From NCBI GenBank assembly GCA_013399695.1, contig VXAU01003159.1:638415-702414 (forward strand): DNA of 64,000 bases. Reading direction: 5' to 3'. The translations under genes were made by a program, and so were the position numbers. The notes beneath the pieces are model-generated. The model was not told the origin of the DNA. It searched no databases and worked only from the letters and a program-made list of their open reading frames with translations. Origin of the DNA: Formicarius rufipectus. Its lineage: Eukaryota; Chordata; Aves; Passeriformes; Formicariidae. Positions 26,601 to 38,600 of the stretch are shown here, one piece after another; the first letter of the stretch is position 1; every line of letters starts with the position of its first letter.

Positions 26601-29600
26601 GCCACTTCCCTGTTCAGGGAACACATACTGATGACACGGGGCTGTACTACCCAAGCAACAGCTGCACTCGCAGCACAGAGAGGAAGAGACAGCAAGCAGA
26701 CAGGCTAGTACAATTATTTCCGAATAGTTCGGCAGATCTTTTATTGGAGTATCAAACTTCCCTTTTGGCTCAGTCATTACTGCTGCAGCCCCACAGCTGC
26801 AGGACAGCACAAACAATAGCCTGGGTCCCATATTCCCTGTCACAGCATGCCCACCCTCCCTGCAATGGGGATCCCTGCTGGCACACAACAGCACAACAGC
26901 AGGAGGAGGCCAATTTTCTTAACCTAGTGAGCTCCCAAAGCAAGACACTTCCTCAGAGCACAAATAAAATACAGAGAGAGATATGTTCTGGGGCTTTGAT
27001 TACACCAAATTACTTTTTTCATTATGATGGTGGTGCAGTGCAGTTACTTCTTAATGCAGCTGGACACAGTTGAAAAATAAAAGCCCAGATGTGCCTCCAG
27101 AAAACAACAGTAACAACACAGAGCAGCTGCCCCTGGCTGCCACCTGAGGCATCCATCCCTGGCTGGTGCTCCCAACCTCCAGGCTGCAGAAGAAGCTGCT
27201 CTCTGCAGCCAGCTCATGGTCTGGCAACTGGGCAGCACCAGGTACACAGTACCCTTCCGGACAGCTGCTGGCCAAAGGGAAGTCACTGACCTTTCCACAG
27301 AGGTCCCTAGGGTGCCTGGCACTGTACAAAACACAGGAGGAAATGCCTCCCTTCCCAAAGGGAAATCGAAAGCAGATACAAGGAAAGCCAGACAGAACAC
27401 AGTAAAACTAAGAAGACTTCTGCAGATATTTCTGTAGGCTTTTGAATGGGTTTTAGGAATGTAAATGTTATGCTTTATGAGAGAGAAACTTTAGCCTAAT
27501 AAGGTAAAATGAAATGTTGAAAGAAGAAGCATCAGAGGAAAGCGTTATGGTGTTTACCTCTGGCAGCTGGAAGTACAGACTGGCCCCACGGTTGCTCCAA
27601 TAGCTGCCAGGTAGCAACACCAGAGCAGGGGGACCTTGTCTACCCAGAGTCTGAGTGTCATAATGACATTCATCATCCTGTCACCTTTGTGTGAATGTGC
27701 TCTATATTAATGAGGAGATGTCAAAAGGAAGGCCCCGCTCTGAGACTGTCTTTGATGCTGTTCCTGTTAAGATTCCCACCTGCAGCTGCAATGAGGTCTT
27801 GGGTTCTTCATAAAAAACTCCCTGGCACTCAGATGATATTTATTACTAGATGGTCACCTATTAGGACTGCTTAATGCTCAAGCACTACAGTGTTAATATT
27901 TGTCTCCTTGTAGGTCACTTTAAAAAAAAAAACCTCTCCCTCCTATCCCTTTCTTTCAGGCAGTGTTTATTGTGCATTGTTTTCACTTTTCTGCTATGCT
28001 TCCTATCAAGCACTCTCCATGAAGCTCTTTAAAACCCACTCCTATGCAGTGCTAGCTTGAGGGAGCAGGCACCCTAAGACAGCTTGGCTCTGAGCTCATA
28101 GCTGTGACCAGCAGAAGCTCAAATCCACAGTGGATGAATCCTGTTTCACTAACAGCTTCCTTGTGCACGTACACATAGAAAGGGAAAGGATGAGACCACA
28201 TAGCAGCTACTCAGGAGATTGCCACAGTAAAGTAAAAAGCAGCAAAGTGACAACATCTCTAGTGCTCAGGCAGTCCCCCAGCACACACTACCTGCAGCTT
28301 GGGACCAGACACTGCTCTCCCACAGGCAGCAAAACATGGCAAAACCTGTCCACATTGTTCAGAGCTAAAATTGACAACTTCCTACAGCTGGAGAGAAATC
28401 TAGGTGCCCATGAGGGTTTCCATCTGTCTGACCAACCCTGGCTTTGCTTGCCTAAGACCTTGAAGAGGCAGAAGGTAGAGCCCCTCCTGCCCAGCTCAAC
28501 CCCTATCCTGCACACAACCCTGTCCTGACCAATACATACGGCATACTCCACAAACTGCAAATACAAGCCTACAAAGCTTTAATTACTGTGAATCTGGGGC
28601 AACTGCATTAGCTAGGAGAAGGCAATGCATTCAGCTTGTGGAAGCACTAAAAATCTGAGAGCAAATCATCATTCTCACACGCACTATGAGGCCTTGTTGT
28701 GTTCATCTATGCCCACACTGTCTTTCTCTACCAGCTCTCATCTTTATACACAAGCCTGATCTTGCAAAGTGCTAAATGCTTTGCACACAGTGACTTCAAG
28801 GAGAGTTCATGGCATTCAAAGCCTTATTAGCCCAGGCTCTATCTGCAGGGGGTGATGAGATCCCCAATGACTTCAATCAGCACACCTTAATTAGAGTTCG
28901 AGGAGCTATGCTGATTTTTTAGTAGCTGAGGATCCAGCTCTGCACCTCATAACCTTCAATACATCATCAAACCCATGCTGAATTCTTTGTTCTCCACAGG
29001 ATTGATTCTGCAGTCCCATAAATACTTCCTCTGTCCTTTTTAGCAAACAGAGTTTCCCCCTCCATATATAACCCCCTTTTAATCAACAGCACCAGTGTGC
29101 CTAGCAAGACTGCTGTGTCAGGCCTGTTTTAGGAGATCCCAAGCTCCCTCATGCTCAGGCATCCCTATAGATGTCTGTGGATTCCAGATTAAACTCACAG
29201 GTTTATAAGTCTGTGGAGACCATGTTATTAACTCAGCCTTTTACAGTGCCCTTTGATGGCATTAATTATTCTTTACTAGTTGTTAATTGTTTTTCCTGGA
29301 CATCTAGTTTCTAAATCACTTCTTAGAAGAGAAAGGAAAAAAAAAGCAAACAAAACCAAACGCCCAGTTTGCCAAACACAGCAGAAAAAGCAGTATGGGA
29401 AGTCAGATCTAGCCCAAACAACTCATACCCCCAAGGCTCGAGCTTCACATGGCCCAAACCCGAGTCTCCAGCAGGGTTCTCTCTGCCGTACCTCTACCTA
29501 GTTAAACACCAGGAAATTGCTCTGCTCTCCCAGCATGGTTTAAAAGGACAGTGAGACCACCCTGACACAGGGAAACAAGCAGGCTTTTAACCTAAGTCAA

Positions 29601-32600
29601 GCTCAGGTTGAAAGCCAGTTGACTCTTGCTTTCAGGCTATATCAGGATAAACTAAGAACCACTAGTTCAATGCAGAGTGTCATCCTATGTGTCTGAAGCA
29701 GCATCTTACAAACTCACAATCAGCAGAGGAAATTCTTGCTCCTGAAAGGCAAGGAAATGCAGTGGTATGGGGGCTCAGGATGATGCTTGATTTCAAGTGT
29801 AAGGAAGCACGAGACCCATAGCACTAGGCAAAAGCAGGAAGAGGAGGTGACTAGGTACTGGAGAGGAAGAGAAAGACTCTTACTTGCAGTCATGTTTTTC
29901 GATTTCAAAGTGAGGGTTGAAGTTGAGAATTATCTTCTGGTTGGATTCAGGAGCATAGATGACCCACTCACAATTCTGGTGGGAGGGGTAGTCATTGGGG
30001 TACCCTGGGGAGGTGATGTACCCAGCATCCTTGGAGTTCAGGCGACCCCCACACGGCTGAGCTGCAGAGACACAGAAGAGAATAAGGCATTGAAACAGGT
30101 TCTGGGCATCAGCTGTGCACAGCAGGTCCCTCTGGGCCACTGATAGAGGTGGTCTGATAAAGACCATTCTCCAGGCCATTGACATCCCTTTAGTACTCTA
30201 ATATTTGATATTAATCTCTGGGCAAGGACAATTATTCTACAGAACAAACATATTCCTTTCCCCTCCACCTCCTGCCACACTTACATACCACATTTCACAC
30301 AGACCAGAAAAGAGAAATGAATGCTCTTGCCAAGGCAATTACAGAGCCATAAAGTAAGAGACAGATTGATATCAGATCATCTGGAGCTGCCTCATTTTAT
30401 CCCCTCTTTTGCGTCCTTTGCAAGCTGCTCTGTGGCAGTCTCCCACAGCTGCCTCGGGAGGCACCAGAATTTGGACGCTACAAATTTGATCCAAGTGCAG
30501 GAGCGCAGAAAGCTTTGCTGTTCCCCGAGAAGGAAACTGAGGCACATGAGGGAGGATGGCGACCCAGGCCCACCCATGGTGTGGGGCACAGCAGAGAACA
30601 GCATCCATCCCTCCCGGCCCCAGCCTGCAGTCCCATGACAGCCCCTCTCCGACTGTGCTCTCCCTCCCCAGCAAACCCAACTCAGCAGACTGGCCTCCTG
30701 AAACTCTGCAAGCAAAACCATTGAACAGCAGACACAGATAATCAGCAGTGGTGGTTTTGTGGGACTAGCCCACAAATGGCTGGCAAGAGCTGCGTGGTGA
30801 ACAGAGGAAGCTCTCTCAGCTTTGGGCTAGAACAGGCCCTAGAGGGTGATTTCATAATCAAAAAAACATTTAATCTCATGAACGCTGCAAATCAAATTTA
30901 TTATTGCATTACTTGCTGAGAGGAAAATCTGCATCACAGGGTCACTTGACAGCACACTACAAATCCCAGCGAAGTCCCTTTCTCTGTAGGGCCTCCATCA
31001 CGTGTGTCCTGCTGGCCCCTCTCCCCTGCCACTACCCTGTCCCAGCACTGTGGCCCTGCAGTCTGCAACAGCTGCCCACAGAAGACAGCACTGCCTCATC
31101 AAACCCAGCAAAGCAGGCAAAACCCACCAAAAAATGGGCAAAACCCTAAGTGCCTCCATAGGGCAGCCTGGCAGGCATGCAGGGTGATCCTGGTCCAGTG
31201 TTGTGGAAAGTCTTTCTCCTCCCTGACAGTGGGGTACAACATGGGATGCAAACCCTTGTGGGTTGTCCCCACAGTCTTGGAGGACTCAGGACGTGCAGGA
31301 GGGTGTGAGTGGGTGTCCCCAGGGCCCACAAGTGCATGCCCTGAGGCACTTCCCACACTCCCAAGGGAGTCAAGGCACAGAGGAGCATCATCCTTGGCAC
31401 AGGGTAGTAACCAGATTACCCATACCTCATCAGCTCTGTGAGCCGAGGGTCTCCACAGTGCTCCCCACTGCCTTAGTCCTGTGGGATGTTCCTGTTCCTT
31501 CACAGGAGCACTCAACTGGAAAGCCCCAGGACGACTCAGGAAAAGCAACGCAGTTCTGGCTCCTATGGGCTCAGCCCCACTCTGCAGGTCTGGCTCTGTT
31601 CCTCTGCCCTGGGGTCTGACGGGCTCCAGGGGTGTTCCCTAAGCAGGCTGTCACAAGTGCACCTGCCCTCGGTAGGGACATGCCAGCCTGCCCCAAGCTG
31701 CCCCCTTGCCGGAGCCAAGGCGAGCAGCAGGAGTGAGGCAGGACCCCTCAGCGGTAATGCTTCCTGGGAAAAACAGCACTTTGAATAAACAACCTGCTGC
31801 CTGCAGAAAATGCACGTGTCCTGAGCGAAAACAAGGGCAACAGGAGGGCCCTTCACGGGGCAGCAGGGCTTCCTTTGACATGAAAAAGCACGGTCTCAGT
31901 TTTCCCCGTGTTTTTCGTGCCCTCTAACACATTCCTTCTTCAAAATAACTTTCTTCTCACACACTCAAAAGGCGGCTCTGCAGCCTTCCCTTTTTTTCCT
32001 TAAAATAATCCTGAAAGTATCCTGAAAAATACGAGAGGAAAAATCGCAACACTGCCACAAAGAGCTGAGAATACCAAAAAACATCTGGTTTTGTTCCACA
32101 GGAGAGCTTGCTCAACACACAAACATTTACAAACCTACGTTCTTCCACAAATCTCTTCTCTCAGCAAGGCATATTTGCCCACACATGTGTCTGTGTGGGT
32201 TTGGAGGGAGGGAGAGAAAGAGACATTCACGTGGAAGGAAGAAATTCACAGACTTGTTGACATCAATGTACAAACAGACGTGTAATTCACACTTCACTCA
32301 TGTGCGCACTTTCACACCTTCTCATAAAAATTCACACCTCGTTTGCACACATGTCCACCCCCTTCAGCAAACAAAAATATTCAAGCTACAGATTATTTTT
32401 CTTGAAAAGGGCAAAGACTCGAAACAATGAAAATACAGTCAATCCTTCCACACCTCATCATCCCCTCCCCGTCTCTCCAGCTTTCACACACATGCTACCC
32501 GCTAGGCTGATACCACCAACATCACCCCCCACTCAGAAGCTGCTAGCCCCTTACTCACACTGGATACCGTGAATACCCTGGGAGCCCCTGCAGCTCAACC

Positions 32601-35600
32601 AGTTGGAGGGGAACTGCCATGTGAACAGAGGTGTCAGGCTCCAGCTTTTCCCCAACAAATGAACTTGGGAGCAGAAACACAGATTTACCCTGACCTTGAA
32701 ACTTCTCTCTTGCCTTGCAAAGCCACTGCAGTTCAGTGGGACCAAGCTAAGGAAAACCCTAGGCTTGATCTTAATTTCAGATCAGCTTGGTGCCCAAATT
32801 AAACTGTTGGTGCCAGTGAGGACAGCCTGAGTGAGAGGGGTTGGAGCCCAGCCCTCTGCAGCAGAGATCTCTCCAGCAAAACGGGACAATCAGGTGAAAC
32901 CAGAGTGAACAGGAGCATCAGACTCAGGTGTTCAGATACCACCAGGAAAATGTCACCATCTTTCTGCTGCAGGGCAAGTCTCCCATCAGCAGGAAAGCTG
33001 TGTCTCAGGGGAACAGATTTATTCACTCTCATTAATCCTTCCCAAGAAGGTCCAGAGAAATGAAGGGGGCTACTTGGGTACAGCACTGCCTTGTCCATTG
33101 TGGTGGGCAATAGCATACCAGGGAAGCTGGGGCTTCTTAGAGTTCTCTGAAGAGGCAAAATTACTTTAATAACTCTTTAATTGTTCTGTAAAGGCTTTTT
33201 CTCTTTTGACTCACTGGTATCTAGCAGATGAACACTTGAAACAACAACAAAATCTATCACCGTGCCCACTGATGGGCAAAGCACTTGCCTCAGCAGTAAT
33301 ACCAACCCACTGTCTTTCTGTATAAAATACAGCCTGTTTTGTACACAGTAGACTGTGAGCAACACAACTACTGCTCCGGCTGTATGCTCTGGGAGCAAGA
33401 TGTGCTCCATAGCTAATGGGCTCTGGCAGCTTTTGCCAACCCTGATTTCACTTAATAAAATTAAAATTAAGTTCTGAAGTACAAGCCAAATCTGCCAGGT
33501 GCGTGGGACATCCCATTGCTCAGTAAGCAAAATGCAGACACTGAAAGCAAACTGCTGGGGCCCCTGCCAGGCCACATGGTGGAGGGGCCAGTGGAGTGCT
33601 GTGCCCGTGGCAAGGCCACAGGAGAGCAGCAGGACTCCTCAGTGGAGGCTATGGAGGTCAACACTCCCAGGGCTGGAGCAGGCTATGTTCAGGATGGAAA
33701 TCTGCAGATCCCCTCTTTCATTAAGGCTCATCACATAACTTATATTATCCCTGTAATTTTCTCCTTGCAGGACCACCCCAATAGGGTAACTACACCAGAG
33801 GATGACAACCAAGTCACAGGGATAGGAAAAGAAGATCTAAAGAAGTTCACAAGGGGTGGACTCTTGCAAATGCTGCAGTGTACAGAGGGCAATTCCAAAT
33901 TTTTCATGGAGAAGGTTATCAACAGCTGAGTTCCTCACCCTTTGCATGGGGTAGATACTTCTTTCTCTGCCCCAAGCTGCTGGAGAGAGGCTGATGAAAT
34001 CTTCTCCCGCCTCCTCCAAGCTGCATCAAGCAATCCTCACCCAGGGGACCCAAAATGTAACAGCCAGGTCTTGGGAACCTTCACCCACACTTGGGTCTTT
34101 TCAGCTCTGCAGCTCATCAGGCACATGCTGAAACCTTAGGCCGGGAGCAGGGCATTCTCCTACTTGAATTTCCTGCTGATTAAACCCCTCTGGATTTCCC
34201 TCACCCCAGGAGCGCAGGGCTCACTGTTATTGTTGGACCTTCCACACAGAAACTAAAGCCAACTCTGCCTGTAACAAAAATAATCATCACTAGAGAGGTC
34301 CATTTCACAACAAACACACTACAGCCTCTCAGAGCTTGTAGTGTCCAGCACAAAACTATCACGTGTTTTAATCTGCTGAGTTCAGTTTACTTTGTGGGAT
34401 GTAATTCAGGGCTGCACACAAAACATAAGGTGTTCTGGACACCTGAGAAGCAAGCAGCCACATCACTGCTGCTTGAAAAGAGCAGCCTTCGAGGACAGCA
34501 AAGGAACAAAGGAGAGAGATCCTAGGAGTTCCACAGTAGGTGGATACACCACCTGGCCTGTTCACTTCTCTTTCGTACATAAGGCCCTCCAGTTCAGCTT
34601 CACACTCTCGTTCGACCACTGTAAAAGATTTCCATGTCCCGGGATTGAACACTGGGCAGAGGAGATTTACCCTGCCAACTCTCTGAGAGCACAGCAAAAT
34701 ACAGGCATGGACAACCCAGTGCTCTCAGAGCTGCTGAACTTGACTGGAGCCCTTGTGCAGGGAACCCCATGTTTCAGTCCTGTTAGAGTCAAACAGCTCT
34801 TTCGAGAAGCAAAGCTTTTCAAAGTCCATGTGTGTCCAAGCACTTTGCCAAATCCCAGTATGGAGGAGGAAAACAGACCTCTTCAGCCGTGGATTCCTTA
34901 CCGTTAATGTTTGTCCTGCCTCCATCCCTGAGCTTTGACCCTGGCAGGGCAGGGCTCTCACCCCAAACCACGCAGCACAACTTCTGCATGAGGCAGGAAC
35001 ACAAATATGAACTCTCAGATATAAATGATGCAGATTGGCCAAAGAGAGAGACATAGTGCGGAGGAAGCTAGTAAGACTTTATTTTATCCCCAGTAGTATA
35101 GATCATTTTAGCAGAAGCGTATTTGCTTTGGATTGCGTGATAAAGCTTCAAAGTCTTCCTGAACAAATTAATGGACAAACACACCCAAACAACACAAAGC
35201 ACTTACATGCACATTTCATTCCAGAGCACTACCCACATCCACATCTTGGGATTTCACACAACATGGGAAAGTCCCCTGAACATTTCACCGAATACTTTCA
35301 CCACTTTAATTAAAATTTCACTTAAAAGTAGAGGCATAGCAAAGCAGAATTTAAAGACTGCTTTTGTGATTTGAACTAGGAGTTTTTTCAATGCAAAGTG
35401 TCTCAAGCCTGTCACAAGACAAGCTCATAAAAACATTGACTGGGCTTAAGCAAGAAAGGAACGCGCCAATCCATCAGTTGAGGAATGCAGCCATTTGACT
35501 GCTTCCTAAGGCAACTGGGAAGGGATGCAATATATTCATTTTATAGCGCTGGACAGCAGCAAGAGGGGAATGCTGGAAAGCTCAGCAAATGGAACATTTT

Positions 35601-38600
35601 AGCTGTGAGCCTTTGCAAAAAGAGATTATTTTAAACTATTTTTAAATAAGAAGGAAGTGTTGGAGCAAGGAAGAGAGAGAGAAGATTTGGAGACTTCTGA
35701 TACCTGCACTTTTTTTGCCATGTTAATCCACAAAAGAATTAAGTGGAAACCTGAAATAGAGACCTACTTAAGCTTCACCGTGGAAAATGAGAGGGCCAGA
35801 TCCTGCATGCATATCCAGGTAATTCACTTTGAAATGACTGGAGTTAAGCTGATTTCCACCCCTGCAGTTCTGGATAGCCTTTCAGGGGTTGACATTGCTT
35901 TGTACCACTTGAGGCAGTGACAACGTTGACCTTTAAATGTCCATCCTGTCCACCCCTTCTCTTGTATCTTTGATGAGATTTTATATCCTGTTTTTACATG
36001 GTGCCACTTTCACTAACTTTATTATTTGTCATCTTATATCACAGGCAAATGCAATTCCAATAGGGCAACCAGCTTAATAGTGTTAGGCTTTATATAGATA
36101 CATGTGCACACAATTCTCCCAGTTTGCCTGCAAATGTAATCGGTGGGTCTGGAATTACAACTCCTGGATACTCTAGTAATCATTTCAGAGAGCACACAAG
36201 TGCGTGCGTGCATATGCAAGGGAGGTGGATAACTGCATTCCGAACTTGGAGGAACATTTCCTGCCTCTCTGTTAGGCTCCCAAGGGTTTGAACTCTCATG
36301 GAAACACACTGGCATCTCCCAGGAACAAGTGGTAGCTTCAGAAGACCTTCAAGCTGCAGGTCCGGCAGTTTCTGAGGAAAACTTGCTGGTACTGCAGGCA
36401 GAGAAGCAGATTCAGGGAAGCTTGAAGGCTTCCTGCATGGCAGCCTGCCACCCTACCTATAGGATACATTAGGAAAAAAATATGAGGATGAAACAATTTG
36501 CTGAGCCAACCCCGTGAATGCTGCCAATAACAGTCTGGTTCGAGAGCCATGGAGGAAAGAGACATTTCTAGCTGCACACATGAAAAATAGATTCACCTAG
36601 GATGCCTCTCTAAAGAGCTTCAGGCTCAATGAAAGGTGTCCAACGCCTCTGAAATACCAATTAGCATTATTGTTATAAAAATTCAAAGAAGAAAAAAACA
36701 AAACAAAAAACTTCTCTTGTATCTCATCTCCCCCCACACCCTTCCAGCTTTCTCACACTTTCTGAGTCATCTGTCAAGGTCCTGACACTCATCCACTCAA
36801 ACTGAATCCTGCTTTTCCCCAGCAGGCAACGGCAGTTTACTCCTGCCTCTTGCCAAAGCATCTGGCAGAACCTCCCTGAACCCCACAACACCCCTCTGCC
36901 TTGGCCATCCCTCCCAGGGGCCCTGTTGGAACCCCAGAGCAAAACAGGGTGCCTTGACTGAAGTCAGCCCCACAGATGGGATGGGAAAGGAAGCAGCACC
37001 TCCAGACCCACCCAGGGAGAGCCCCAGCGAAGCTCCCTCTGTGCATCCTGCCGAGGAGCAGAGGCTTCAGCCTTCGGAGAGCTTGCTCAAATTCAGCTAC
37101 TGCTGAGCCTCACTACTAGCCCTGAACTTACTGCACATTTTGGCAAGTGTCTTAAACACACTGTTACCTGTTGAGCACATATTCAGCAGTCAAACAGAAA
37201 GAGAGGAAAGCAGGAGCAAGTTTGGGGGCGTGCATGAGGGAGAAAGTTGCCGAGGGGCTCTGGATATGTCAGAGAGAGCACAGGTAAGGGAAGGATGTTG
37301 AAATGTGTGTGGCAGGCAGCAAGGCAGTCCCCCGACTGGAGGGCCTCTGTGTGTAAGAGAAACAGTAGAGATCTGTGTGTCTGTGAAGAGAGAGGAGGAA
37401 CCAGGGGAATTATGTGTGTGTCTACATGTGCAAGGGGCTGAGGTTTTCCTCCGTCCTCTTCTCACATGCGTCCTTTTAAAACCAGCACCAAAAGGAGCCT
37501 TTCAACAAAATGTAAACAGAGTAAAAGGACAGCATCCTTTTGGCTTCACCACCGCCCTAGGAGGGACATAGAGAAAGGCAAGTGTTCAAGACCTACATAG
37601 ACAGCACTTCACAGCTAGGGGTGACCCACCAGAACAGCCGGGCAGATGTTCTGCCTTTGTCTCAAATACAGGGGGAGAAATGAGGGCAGGTTTCAGAGAC
37701 CTGGAGCCCAGCACTTCATCTTTGGAGCCCATTTTCTTTGACTTGTCAAGTATGAAGAGAGGGCAAGAAGCATTCAAAGTCCATACAGCCATCTAGCCCT
37801 GCAAGTAATGCTTCAGGCTATTCTGCATGTCAACTTGCTGTTTGTACTCCTTTCCCCAACTTGTTTGGGAAGAAGCCTCACCAAGACTGTGGTTGGAGCC
37901 CCAACCCCCAAGAATTACTCCAGCTGTCCCCCTCAATGCGTTCCACAGACACCACTTACACATAGAAAGGGTTACAGATTCAAGCAGTGATTTCAAGTGT
38001 TTAGCCCTGTGCCTGCCGACCTCGTGCTGACAAACCTCGCCGTGTCTATGCCTGTGTCTTTTCCCTGCACATGCATCAAGCCTGGCTCAGGATCTGGCCT
38101 TCTGAGAGTGCGATTTGGCTCAGGCAGGGAGCAGGCTGACCCTTTGATTCTGAGTGTGATTAAAACCATGCTACTGTAGTGCTAAGCCATGTGCAACACT
38201 GTTAGCAACAGCCCTGATTTATGTTGTTGCTAGTATTGCGGTTTCCACCAGGGTGTAGACAGGGATTTAGAAAATAGCCCAGCTACCTCTTTGTCTGTGC
38301 GTGTATTATAATTAGATATGTGTCAAAGGGCTGTTACAGAGTGACGATAGAGCTGGAAACGTTCACACCCCACTTCTGCCCCCACCTCCACGCTGACACC
38401 ATCCGTCCCAGCTTGGGTGTGTGCAGGCACATCAGCTCTCCACACTTCCCGGATTAGACAACTGTATTCCTGAGACCCCATGGGGACACAGTGGTGGTGA
38501 CTTCACCACACAATGGAGAGCAACTTTAGCAGCTTCCAGTTTGCTCTCAGGCTGCTGCAATCTGCCCCAACCATTGTGGCTAAACGGCAACTTTTTTTTT

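Larger units (their letters stand above)
13576..29883 (-). other. NRP2 intron 2
   Basis: 16.3 kb, phase 2, splitting CUB1. It is mostly unique sequence. Supported contents: a MIR-like relic (17925-18030), two relics of an old amniote repeat (18846-18948 and 23696-23752), a short perfect hairpin (22871-22891), an AT-rich block with a repeated forkhead/homeodomain-like motif (about 25000-25130), a T19 tract (25995-26013) and an AT-rich candidate conserved block (about 27655-27730). Long chance frames, such as 206 codons at 16089-16709, have no recognisable protein content. Confidence 0.93.
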
